From contig NZ_JOFL01000009.1 in assembly GCF_000719265.1 (NCBI RefSeq), forward strand, positions 124,001-188,000: a stretch of 64,000 nucleotides of DNA. Reading direction: 5' to 3'. Numbering within the stretch: the first letter of the stretch is position 1; the number at the start of each line of letters is the position of its first letter. The stretch comes from Streptomyces roseoverticillatus (lineage in GTDB: Bacteria; Actinomycetota; Actinomycetes; Streptomycetales; Streptomycetaceae). The notes under the pieces were generated by a model. It was not told the origin of the DNA. It did no database searches and saw only the letters and a list, made by a program, of their open reading frames with translations. The translations under genes were made by a program, and so were the position numbers. Of the stretch, positions 57,504-64,000 are shown in pieces.

Positions 57504-57512
57504 CAGGAGATA

Positions 57513-57546
57513 AGCGGGTCGTCCGGAAACGGGCGGCCCGCTTTTT
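57513..57546 (+). terminator. Terminator after the second tRNA-Ala
   Basis: A 13-bp stem (57513-57525 with 57530-57542, three G-T pairs) with a GAAA loop and TTTTT. Confidence 0.85.
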
Positions 57547-57553
57547 CGTGCGC

Positions 57554-59089
57554 TCAGCGCTCCTTGCCGAGCTGCTCCTTGTCGAGTCTCAGGGCCAGCG
57601 CCGGGCAGCGGCGCACGGCCCGCTGCGCCCGGCCCCGCAGGTGGTCCGGCACCCCCGCGTCCGCGAGCGAGGGATAGCCGTCCGGCCCGATCCGTACGAG
57701 CTGGGGCAGCAGGCCCGCGCACAGCCCGTGCCCCTCGCACAGCGTCCAGTCCACCGCCAGCCGCTCCACGCGTCGCGGGCCGTCCGCGGCGGCGTCCGCG
57801 CCGGCGCCCGAGGGCAGCGGTAGCACCCCGGCCGTGGGGCGCCCGCAGCCGCCGTTCAGGACGTGCGCCGCCAGGTCGTCGGTGAAGGCCGACAGCGCGC
57901 TCAGGACGAACCGTGCCGCGCCGTCCGGGTGCCCGCACGCCCCGCGGCCCCGCACCGCCCCGGCCGCCTCCCGCACGCGCTCCAGGGCGCCCTGGCCGGC
58001 GCCCGCCGCCACGTCCGCGAGCGCCCCGGCGAGCGACGGCAGCCCGGACCGGCACGGCCCGCACTGCCCGGCCGACTCGGCGGCCAGCCAGTGCGCGGCC
58101 CGTACGGTCTCGCCCAGCGGGCAGGTGTCCGCGGGCAGCGCCAGCACGGCACCCACCCCGAGGGCCCCGCCGCACTCCGCGAGGCCCCCGTAGGAGACCC
58201 GGGCCCGGGCTGCCGTCGCCGTGTCCAGCCACGCGCCGTGGCAGCCGCCCGTCAGCACCCCCTGCGGGGCGGGAGCGGCGCCGCACACCTTCAGCACGTA
58301 CGCGAGCGGCACGCCGCCCGGCACCTCCACGACCTGCGGCTCGGGCACCGCGCCCGAGACGGTCAGCAGCAGGGTGCCCGGATCGCCCGGGGCGCCCGTG
58401 GCCGCGTAGCCCTCGGCGCCCAGGCGGGCGGCGAGGGCGAGTTGGGCGAACGTCTCCGCGTTGGACAGCAGCGTCGGCGCGCCGCCCAGGCCCTCGCGCG
58501 AGGCCCGGTCGTGCCGCCCGGGCGGCAGCGGCAGCCCGCCGTCGGCGGCCCGCAGCAGCGCCGAGGACTCGCCCGACACCAGCCGCTCGGGCAGGCGCAC
58601 CACCCGGGCCCGTACGGACCGGGCCCGCCGGTCGGCGAGCCCCCGCTCGGCCAGCGCCTCGCGCACCGAGGCCTCGGCCGCCGCCCGGGTCACCCCGACC
58701 ACCACGGAGCCCGCGCCGAGGGCCGCCGCCGTCAGCAGTGCCCCGTCCAGCACCAGGTGCGGGGCCCGCGCGAGCAGCACCGCGTCCTTGCGGCTGGACG
58801 GGTCGCCCTCGCAGCCGTTGACCACCACGGCGGGGGCCGCGCCGCGCCGCCGCACCGCCTGCCTCACCGCTTGGAGCTTGCGCGCGAAGGGGAAGCCCGC
58901 GCCGCCCCGGCCGCGCAGCGCGACCGCCTCCGCGAGGGCCGTCAGCTGCGCCTCGGTGTGCTGGGGGAGCGAGCCGTGGACCGACAGGTGGGCGCTGCGG
59001 TCGAGCCGGGCCGCCCGGTCCAGCCCGGCCAGCAGGCGCGGGCGGCCGAGGGCGAGGACGGCCGGCTGTTCGGGGAGCGCCGGGCTCAC
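57554..59089 (-). CDS. NuoF-like flavin/Fe-S oxidoreductase fused to a ferredoxin
   Basis: A 511-residue protein. The N-terminal part matches the NADH-binding subunit of complex I and formate dehydrogenases: FMN/Gly-rich 'GRGGAGFPFARK' (about residues 59-70), 'NGCEGDPSSRKDAVLL' (about 91), an SLBB-like region (about 235-300) and a 4Fe-4S site 'QCGPCRSG' (about 342) plus the later Cys at 'RGACGHPD'. The C-terminal 60 residues form a ferredoxin with 'CEGHGLC' and a later 'CPAL', the three-Cys pattern of [3Fe-4S] types. Electrons may pass between NAD(P)H and a partner oxidase or P450. GTG 59089 overlaps a 23-codon ORF. Not near nuo genes. Confidence 0.85.
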   Translation of the reverse strand: MSPALPEQPAVLALGRPRLLAGLDRAARLDRSAHLSVHGSLPQHTEAQLTALAEAVALRGRGGAGFPFARKLQAVRQAVRRRGAAPAVVVNGCEGDPSSRKDAVLLARAPHLVLDGALLTAAALGAGSVVVGVTRAAAEASVREALAERGLADRRARSVRARVVRLPERLVSGESSALLRAADGGLPLPPGRHDRASREGLGGAPTLLSNAETFAQLALAARLGAEGYAATGAPGDPGTLLLTVSGAVPEPQVVEVPGGVPLAYVLKVCGAAPAPQGVLTGGCHGAWLDTATAARARVSYGGLAECGGALGVGAVLALPADTCPLGETVRAAHWLAAESAGQCGPCRSGLPSLAGALADVAAGAGQGALERVREAAGAVRGRGACGHPDGAARFVLSALSAFTDDLAAHVLNGGCGRPTAGVLPLPSGAGADAAADGPRRVERLAVDWTLCEGHGLCAGLLPQLVRIGPDGYPSLADAGVPDHLRGRAQRAVRRCPALALRLDKEQLGKER

Positions 59090-59157
59090 CGGGCCCGGCC
59101 CGGAGCGACGGCGTCACCGGTGCGGTCGGGGAATGCGAGCAGGTGGAGGAGGTCCAT
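59086..59157 (-). CDS. Putative 23-aa leaderless upstream ORF
   Basis: ATG at 59157 opens a 23-codon frame MDLLHLLAFPDRTGDAVAPG followed by RAR and TGA. The TGA shares bases with the GTG of the NuoF-like gene (GTGA overlap at 59086-59089). TACGGT ends 8 nt before the ATG and no Shine-Dalgarno is present. No ribosome site precedes the NuoF-like GTG itself, so this ORF probably couples its translation. The rest of 59158-59402 holds the sedolisin leader with a GGGCGTGCT/AGCACGCCC hairpin (59344-59367). Confidence 0.45.
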   Translation of the reverse strand: MDLLHLLAFPDRTGDAVAPGRAR

Positions 59158-59402
59158 GGCTCGGCACCGTAGGGAGCCCACCGGCGGCGTGCGGTCCGCT
59201 TCGCGCAACCCCGGTGCGAGGGGCCTCACCACTGCTAACGTCGGGTCTTTTGCCCCTGCCGGTCTCTCCGGCGCCTCCTTGATCTCTTCTTGACGAACTC
59301 ATGCCCCACGGTTGAGGAGTTCGCCGAAAGAGTGACGCACTGTGGGCGTGCTCATGCCAGCACGCCCCGCTGTTTGCGACCACTCGTTTCGCAGGGGGTT
59401 CC

Positions 59403-61370
59403 ATGAGATCAAGCCGCTCCCGTGTGCGCGCCGGACTGGCCCTGGCGGCAGCGCTGCCGCTGGCCGCCGGGGCGCTCGCGCTCGGCACGCCCACCGCCCT
59501 GGCGGCCCAGGCAGGGCCCGGGCCGCACGACCGGCAGGCGCTGGCGGGCACCAAGCCGCTGTGGGCGACGCCCTCGGCCGACCGCGGCACGGCCGACGCG
59601 TCGGAGAAGGTCACCGCCCGCGTCTACCTCGCCGGCCGCGACGCCAAGGGCCTCGCCGCCTACGCCCGGGCCGTCTCCGACCCGGCGTCCGCCTCGTACG
59701 GCAAGTACTTGACGGCGCGCCAGGCGAAGGAACGATTCGCGGCGACGAAGGAACAGATAGCCGGGGTCACCGGCTGGCTGACCTCCTCCGGCCTGAAGGT
59801 GACCGGCACCAACGACCACTACGTCACCGTAACCGGCGACGCCGCCGCGGCCAGGAAGGCCTTCGGCACCGAGCTGCACCGCTACGTCAAAGACGGCCGC
59901 ACCTACCACGCGCCCTCCACCACGGCCTCCGTTCCCGCCGCGCTCGACGGCGCCGTCCTGACCGTCGTGGGCCTGAACGACGCCCCGCGCCTGGCCAAGC
60001 ACCGCGAGACCCTTCCCGGCCCGTCGGCCGCCTTCCGCAACGCCGGCCCGTTCTCCACGTACTACGGCTCGAACGTGAACAAGAGCCTGCCGTCCGCCTA
60101 CGGCTCCCACGCGCCGTACGCGATCAAGGGCTACACGGGCAAGCAGCTGCGCGCCGCGTACGGGGCGAAGAACTTCACCGGCAAGGGCGTCACGATCGCC
60201 ATCACCGACGCCTACGCCTCCCCGACCATCGCCCAGGACGTCCAGCAGTACGCCAAGCGCAACGGCGACAAGAGCTGGAGCAAGGGCCAGTACTCCCAGG
60301 TGCTGCCCGCCGGCTGGACGCACACCGGCGAGAAGGAGTGCGACGCCTCCGGCTGGTACGGCGAGGAGACCCTCGACATCGAGGCCGCCCACGCCGTCGC
60401 CCCGGACGCCGGCATCGTCTACGTCGCCGGCGCCTCCTGCCAGGACGACGACCTGATCGACGCCCTGCACAAGATCGTCGACGGGCGGCTCGCGGACATC
60501 GTCTCCAACTCCTGGGGCGACGTCGAGAGCAACGAGACCCCGGACGTGGCCGCTGCCTACGACCAGGTCTTCCAGACCGGCGCCGTCGAGGGCATCGGCT
60601 TCTACTTCTCCTCCGGCGACGACGGCGACAACGTCGCCAAGCACGGCACCAAGCAGGCCGACACGCCCGCCAACTCCCCGTGGGTCACCTCGGTCGGCGG
60701 CACCTCCCTCGCCGTCGGCAAGGGCGACAAGTACTTGTGGGAGACCGGCTGGGGCACCCACAAGGCGGAGCTCTCCAAGGACGGCCTGAGCTGGGAGGGG
60801 TCGGTCTTCACGGGCGGCGCCGGCGGCGGCACCAGCAAGATCCACCAGCAGCCGTTCTACCAGCGCGGCGTCGTCCCCGACGCCCTCGCCAAGGCGGGCG
60901 GCAGCACCCCCATGCGCGTCGGGCCCGACATCGCGGCCGTCGCCGACTCCAGCACCGGCTTCCTCGTCGGCCAGACCCAGACCTTCCCCGACGGCTCGGT
61001 GAAGTACGACGAGTACCGCATCGGCGGCACCTCCCTCGCCGCCCCGGTGATCGCCGGCGTCCAGGCGCTCGCCCAGCAGGCCCGCCACGGCGTGCCGATC
61101 GGCTTTGCCAACCCCGCCATCTACGACCGGTACGGCACCGCCGCCTACCACGACGTCACCGACCACCCGCTCGGCAAGGGCCAGGGCATCGGCGTCGTCC
61201 GCGTCGACTACAAGAACAGCGTGGACGCCAAGGACGGCCTGGTCACCACGCTGCGCAGCCTCGGCGGCGACAGCTCGCTCTCGGCCGTTCCCGGCTACGA
61301 CGACGTCACCGGCGTGGGCACGCCGGGAGACTCCTACGTGACGTCGTACGTGCCGGGGCACCGGCGCTGA
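59403..61370 (+). CDS. Secreted S53 (sedolisin) serine-carboxyl peptidase
   Basis: A 655-residue secreted protease. Residues 1-35 are a Sec signal peptide (RSRVRAGLALAAALPLAAGALALG). A pro-kumamolisin activation domain follows to about residue 195. The catalytic domain has Glu and Asp in 'GEETLDIEAAHAV' (E321 and D325), the oxyanion Asp in 'SNSWGD', and Ser in 'GGTSLAAPV' (about 543). The end 'DVTGVGTPGDSYV' carries the calcium-site Asp typical of sedolisins. These enzymes work at acidic pH outside the cell. ATG 59403 with AGGGGG upstream. It is divergent from the NuoF-like gene. Confidence 0.93.
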   Translation: MRSSRSRVRAGLALAAALPLAAGALALGTPTALAAQAGPGPHDRQALAGTKPLWATPSADRGTADASEKVTARVYLAGRDAKGLAAYARAVSDPASASYGKYLTARQAKERFAATKEQIAGVTGWLTSSGLKVTGTNDHYVTVTGDAAAARKAFGTELHRYVKDGRTYHAPSTTASVPAALDGAVLTVVGLNDAPRLAKHRETLPGPSAAFRNAGPFSTYYGSNVNKSLPSAYGSHAPYAIKGYTGKQLRAAYGAKNFTGKGVTIAITDAYASPTIAQDVQQYAKRNGDKSWSKGQYSQVLPAGWTHTGEKECDASGWYGEETLDIEAAHAVAPDAGIVYVAGASCQDDDLIDALHKIVDGRLADIVSNSWGDVESNETPDVAAAYDQVFQTGAVEGIGFYFSSGDDGDNVAKHGTKQADTPANSPWVTSVGGTSLAVGKGDKYLWETGWGTHKAELSKDGLSWEGSVFTGGAGGGTSKIHQQPFYQRGVVPDALAKAGGSTPMRVGPDIAAVADSSTGFLVGQTQTFPDGSVKYDEYRIGGTSLAAPVIAGVQALAQQARHGVPIGFANPAIYDRYGTAAYHDVTDHPLGKGQGIGVVRVDYKNSVDAKDGLVTTLRSLGGDSSLSAVPGYDDVTGVGTPGDSYVTSYVPGHRR

Positions 61371-61380
61371 GCAGGGCGAA

Positions 61381-61462
61381 CCGCGCCCCGTAAGGAGCGC
61401 GGGGCGGTTTCCTATGCGGCTCCGCCGCGTGGGCGCGAGCAACCGCGGACGGCCCGCACCCG
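61381..61462 (-). repeat. Dispersed intergenic repeat, inverted copy C
   Basis: The reverse complement carries the same GCCCACGCGGCGGAGCCGC block as copy A at 13449, and ends in a GCGC/TTACGGGGC hairpin. It directly follows the S53 gene. Confidence 0.6.
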
Positions 61463-61494
61463 CCGGACAAGGCCCGCCGGCACGGCGCTCACCC

Positions 61495-61537
61495 GGGGCC
61501 ACAGGGCCCGCACCGACGGTGCGGGCCCTGTGGCCCC
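61495..61537. terminator. Perfect 20-bp hairpin before leuS
   Basis: A 20-bp perfect stem (61495-61514 with 61518-61537) with a GAC loop. No T-tract. It closes the S53 transcription unit and lies immediately upstream of the leuS promoter. Confidence 0.8.
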
Positions 61538-61542
61538 TGCGG

Positions 61543-61548
61543 TAATCT
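61543..61548 (+). promoter_or_regulatory. -10 box of the leuS leader transcript
   Basis: TAATCT ends 6 nt before the ATG of the leader ORF at 61555, so the leader peptide itself is likely leaderless. No clear -35 is seen. Confidence 0.55.
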
Positions 61549-61554
61549 GACTCC

Positions 61555-61593
61555 ATGCGTGCCGTACGCCTTCTGCTTAGCGGGCCGCGCTGA
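61555..61593 (+). CDS. leuS leader peptide
   Basis: A 12-codon [15 protein letters not shown]. Residues 6-8 are three consecutive Leu encoded CTT-CTG-CTT; CTT is rare in high-GC Streptomyces genes, so ribosomes here would sense charged tRNA-Leu. The stop is TGA at 61591. It precedes an intrinsic terminator at 61634 and the leuS start at 61715, the classical attenuator layout. Confidence 0.75.
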   Translation: MRAVRLLLSGPR

Positions 61594-61599
61594 TCAGTA

Positions 61600-61620
61600 C
61601 CGACCGGTGACCACGGTCGG
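61600..61620 (+). promoter_or_regulatory. Attenuator hairpin 1 of leuS
   Basis: CCGACCG (61600-61606) pairs with CGGTCGG (61614-61620). Outside it, GCCGCGC (61584-61590) can pair with GCGCGGC (61626-61632), and GGG at 61582 could extend onto the CCCC of the terminator arm, forming an alternative to the terminator. Confidence 0.55.
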
Positions 61621-61633
61621 CATCGGCGCGGCG

Positions 61634-61658
61634 TCCCCTCCTGTGCGAGGGGATTTTT
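61634..61658 (+). terminator. leuS attenuator terminator
   Basis: TCCCCTC (61634-61640) pairs with GAGGGGA (61647-61653) around CTGTGC and is followed by TTTTT (61654-61658). It is an intrinsic terminator in the leuS leader, 57 nt before the start codon. Confidence 0.8.
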
Positions 61659-61714
61659 CATTTCCGCAGGTGCCGCAGGTAGAGACGACGACGATCGATG
61701 GAGCTTTGAGGACG

Positions 61715-64000
61715 ATGAGCGAGACCAACACCGCCGCCGAGGTGGCTGCCCCGCACCGCTACACGGCCGCGCTGGCCGCCGACATCGAGGCACGCTGGCA
61801 GGACGCCTGGGACGCCGAGGGCACGTACGAGGCGCCCAACCCCAGCGGTGACCTGGCGGGCGACCCGGCGGTCGTGGCACGCCCCAAGAAGTTCATCATG
61901 GACATGTTCCCGTACCCCTCGGGTGCGGGCCTGCACGTCGGCCACCCGCTCGGCTACATCGCCACCGACGTCTACGCGCGCTACCACCGCATGACCGGGC
62001 ACAACGTCCTGCACACCCTGGGCTTCGACGCCTTCGGCCTGCCCGCCGAGCAGTACGCCGTGCAGACCGGCACCCACCCGCGGGTCTCCACCGAGGCCAA
62101 CATCGTCAACATGAAGGCGCAGCTGCGCCGCCTGGGCCTGGGCCACGACAAGCGCCGCTCGTTCGAGACGATCGACCCGGCCTACTACAAGTGGACCCAG
62201 TGGATCTTCCTGCAGATCTTCAACTCCTGGTACGACGAGGAGGCGAAGAAGGCCCGCCCGATCGCCGAGCTGGTCGAGCAGTTCGAGAGCGGCCGGCGCG
62301 AGGTCCCGGGCACGCGCGCGTGGAGCGAGCTGAGCGCCGCCGAGCGCGAGGACGTCCTGGGCGGCTACCGCCTGGCCTACGCCTCCGACGCGCCCGTCAA
62401 CTGGTGCCCCGGCCTGGGCACCGTGCTGGCCAACGAGGAGGTCACCGCGGACGGCCGCTCCGAGCGCGGCAACTTCCCCGTCTTCAAGTCCAAGCTGCGC
62501 CAGTGGAACATGCGGATCACCGCGTACGCGGACCGCCTGCTGGAGGACCTGGACGCCCTGGACTGGCCCGAGGCCATCAAGCTCCAGCAGCGCAACTGGA
62601 TCGGCCGCAGCGTCGGCGCCCGCGTCGACTTCGCCGTCGAGGGTCACGCGGACGCCAAGGTCACCGTCTTCACCACCCGCCAGGACACCCTCTTCGGCGC
62701 CACCTACCTGGTCGTCGCGCCCGAGCACCAGCTGGTGACCGAGGACGAGGCGCACCGCTCCGCCATCCCGGCCGCCTGGCCCGAGGGCACCCACGAGGAC
62801 TGGACCGGCGGGCACGCCACCCCGGCCGAGGCCGTCGCCGCCTACCGCAAGGAGGCCGCCGCCAAGTCCGACGTCGAGCGCCAGGCCGACGCCAAGGAGA
62901 AGACCGGCGTCTTCACCGGCGTCTACGCGATCAACCCGGTCAGCGGCGACAAGCTGCCCGTCTTCACCGCCGACTACGTCCTCATGGGCTACGGCACCGG
63001 CGCGATCATGGCCGTCCCCGCGCACGACAGCCGCGACTTCGCCTTCGCGCGCGCCTTCGACCTGCCGATGCGCTGCGTCGTGCAGCCGGCCGACGACCGC
63101 GGCACCGACCCGGCCGCCTGGGCCGAGTCCTTCGACTCGTACGACGCCGAGATCATCAACTCGGCCGGGGAGGGCGTCTCCCTGGACGGCCTGGTCGTGA
63201 ACGACGCGAAGGCCCGCATGGCCGCGTGGCTGACCGAGCAGGGCATCGGCGAGGCCACCGTCAACTACCGTCTGCGCGACTGGCTCTTCAGCCGCCAGCG
63301 CTACTGGGGCGAGCCCTTCCCGATCGTCTACGACGAGCAGGGCGTCGCCCACTCGCTGCCCGAGTCGATGCTGCCGCTGGAGCTGCCCGAGGTCGAGGAC
63401 TACTCGCCGCGCACCTTCGAGCCCGACGACGCCGACACCGAGCCCGAGACCCCGCTCTCCCGCAACGAGGAGTGGGTCAACGTCACGCTGGACCTCGGCG
63501 ACGGCCCGAAGCGCTACCGCCGCGAGACCAACACCATGCCCAACTGGGCCGGCTCCTGCTGGTACGAGCTGCGCTACCTGGACCCGCACAACGACGAGCA
63601 GCTGGTCTCCCCCGAGGCCGAGCAGTACTGGATGGGCCCGCGCGAGGGTCAGCCGCACGGCGGCGTCGACCTGTACGTCGGCGGTGCCGAGCACGCCGTG
63701 CTGCACCTGCTGTACGCCCGCTTCTGGTCGAAGATCCTCTTCGACCTGGGTCACGTCTCCTCGGCCGAGCCGTTCCACAAGCTCTACAACCAGGGCATGA
63801 TCCAGGCGTACGTCTACCGCGACGCGCGGGGCATCGCCGTCCCGGCCACCGAGGTGGAGGAGCGCGAGGGCGCGTACTACTACCAGGGCGAGAAGGTCAG
63901 CCGGCTGCTCGGCAAGATGGGCAAGTCCCTGAAGAACGCCGTCACGCCGGACGAGATCTGCGCCGAGTACGGCGCCGACACCCTGCGCCTCTACGAGATG
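61715..64000 (+). CDS. leuS: Leucyl-tRNA synthetase, 3' end outside the window
   Basis: Class Ia synthetase charging tRNA-Leu. 762 codons are visible, running off the window at base 64000. The HIGH motif is in '[15 protein letters not shown]' (HVGH, about residues 73-76). The CP1 editing domain lies at about 290-490 ('[15 protein letters not shown]', '[17 protein letters not shown]', the latter holding the editing Asp). The KMSKS motif is the actinobacterial variant KMGKS at about 735-739. ATG 61715 gives [16 protein letters not shown], with TGAGGA upstream. Its long leader contains a Leu-rich leader peptide and terminator, so expression is probably controlled by leucyl-tRNA supply. Confidence 0.96.
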   Translation, partial: MSETNTAAEVAAPHRYTAALAADIEARWQDAWDAEGTYEAPNPSGDLAGDPAVVARPKKFIMDMFPYPSGAGLHVGHPLGYIATDVYARYHRMTGHNVLHTLGFDAFGLPAEQYAVQTGTHPRVSTEANIVNMKAQLRRLGLGHDKRRSFETIDPAYYKWTQWIFLQIFNSWYDEEAKKARPIAELVEQFESGRREVPGTRAWSELSAAEREDVLGGYRLAYASDAPVNWCPGLGTVLANEEVTADGRSERGNFPVFKSKLRQWNMRITAYADRLLEDLDALDWPEAIKLQQRNWIGRSVGARVDFAVEGHADAKVTVFTTRQDTLFGATYLVVAPEHQLVTEDEAHRSAIPAAWPEGTHEDWTGGHATPAEAVAAYRKEAAAKSDVERQADAKEKTGVFTGVYAINPVSGDKLPVFTADYVLMGYGTGAIMAVPAHDSRDFAFARAFDLPMRCVVQPADDRGTDPAAWAESFDSYDAEIINSAGEGVSLDGLVVNDAKARMAAWLTEQGIGEATVNYRLRDWLFSRQRYWGEPFPIVYDEQGVAHSLPESMLPLELPEVEDYSPRTFEPDDADTEPETPLSRNEEWVNVTLDLGDGPKRYRRETNTMPNWAGSCWYELRYLDPHNDEQLVSPEAEQYWMGPREGQPHGGVDLYVGGAEHAVLHLLYARFWSKILFDLGHVSSAEPFHKLYNQGMIQAYVYRDARGIAVPATEVEEREGAYYYQGEKVSRLLGKMGKSLKNAVTPDEICAEYGADTLRLYEM

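Overview
The window is high-GC actinobacterial DNA and almost certainly comes from a Streptomyces. Third codon positions are nearly all G or C, GTG starts are common, and many start codons lie 6-8 nt downstream of a TANNNT -10 box, as in leaderless mRNAs. The gene order tig-clpP1-clpP2-clpX ... valS ... folC-ndk-mreBCD-pbp2-rodA ... rne-rplU-rpmA-obg ... proB-proA ... nadD-LCP-rsfS-phosphatase ... leuS is the conserved Streptomyces chromosomal-core block (the S. coelicolor SCO2620 to SCO2571 neighbourhood, from memory, descending). No phage, IS element or CRISPR array was seen.

Layout. 1-4.5 kb: protein quality control (trigger factor, two ClpP peptidases, ClpX), with a perfect ClgR-type operator before clpP1. 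4.5-10.7 kb: an accessory patch holding an Rpn/PD-(D/E)XK-like protein, an ACT protein, a DUF4232 lipoprotein-like secreted protein, a RelE-like toxin and antitoxin pair, a 128-bp near-palindrome, a GntR regulator divergent from an unknown gene, a small secreted Cys protein, and two tandem paralogous membrane proteins. 10.7-13.4 kb: valS, probably leaderless. 13.5-19.5 kb, all on the minus strand: histidine kinase, response regulator, WecB-type epimerase, GT2 glycosyltransferase and a GT-C-like membrane protein. This looks like a self-contained surface-glycan module with its own sensor. 19.6-28.7 kb: folC, DUF4233, ndk and the mre elongation/spore-wall cluster. 28.9-33.4 kb: a CYTH-CHAD polyphosphate-binding protein and the paired radical-SAM (TIGR03960) and TIGR03936 proteins. 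33.6-40.2 kb: RNase E/G with a very long repeat-rich tail, ribosomal proteins L21 and L27, and Obg. 40.5-53.5 kb: a teichoic-acid-type glycerophosphotransferase, proline synthesis, two membrane proteins sharing an N-terminal motif, an M48 protease, two tiny membrane proteins, NadD, an LCP-like wall glycopolymer protein, RsfS and a phosphatase. 53.6-57.5 kb: two identical tRNA-Ala(GGC) genes bracketing a multicopper oxidase, a GT87 mannosyltransferase-like protein and a zinc-ribbon-like small protein. 57.5-64 kb: a NuoF-like/ferredoxin fusion, a secreted sedolisin (S53) protease, and leuS preceded by a leader peptide with three consecutive Leu codons and an intrinsic terminator.

How the genes work together. 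MreB/C/D, PBP2, RodA, the glycerophosphotransferase and the LCP-like protein all serve peptidoglycan and anionic glycopolymer synthesis, known in Streptomyces mainly from spore-wall assembly. The WecB/GT2/GT-C module adds a second, two-component-controlled glycan capability. ClpP1/ClpP2/ClpX with the ClgR box form the stress proteolysis unit. RNase E, L21, L27, Obg and RsfS are ribosome and RNA biogenesis functions.

The most interesting items for follow-up are the leuS leader/attenuator, the two genes that appear to start at CTG, the kinase-folC intergenic region with paired palindromes and A-rich direct repeats, the 128-bp near-palindrome beside the toxin-antitoxin pair, the LCP-like protein without the usual Arg/Asp motifs, and a 23-codon leaderless ORF overlapping the NuoF-like start.
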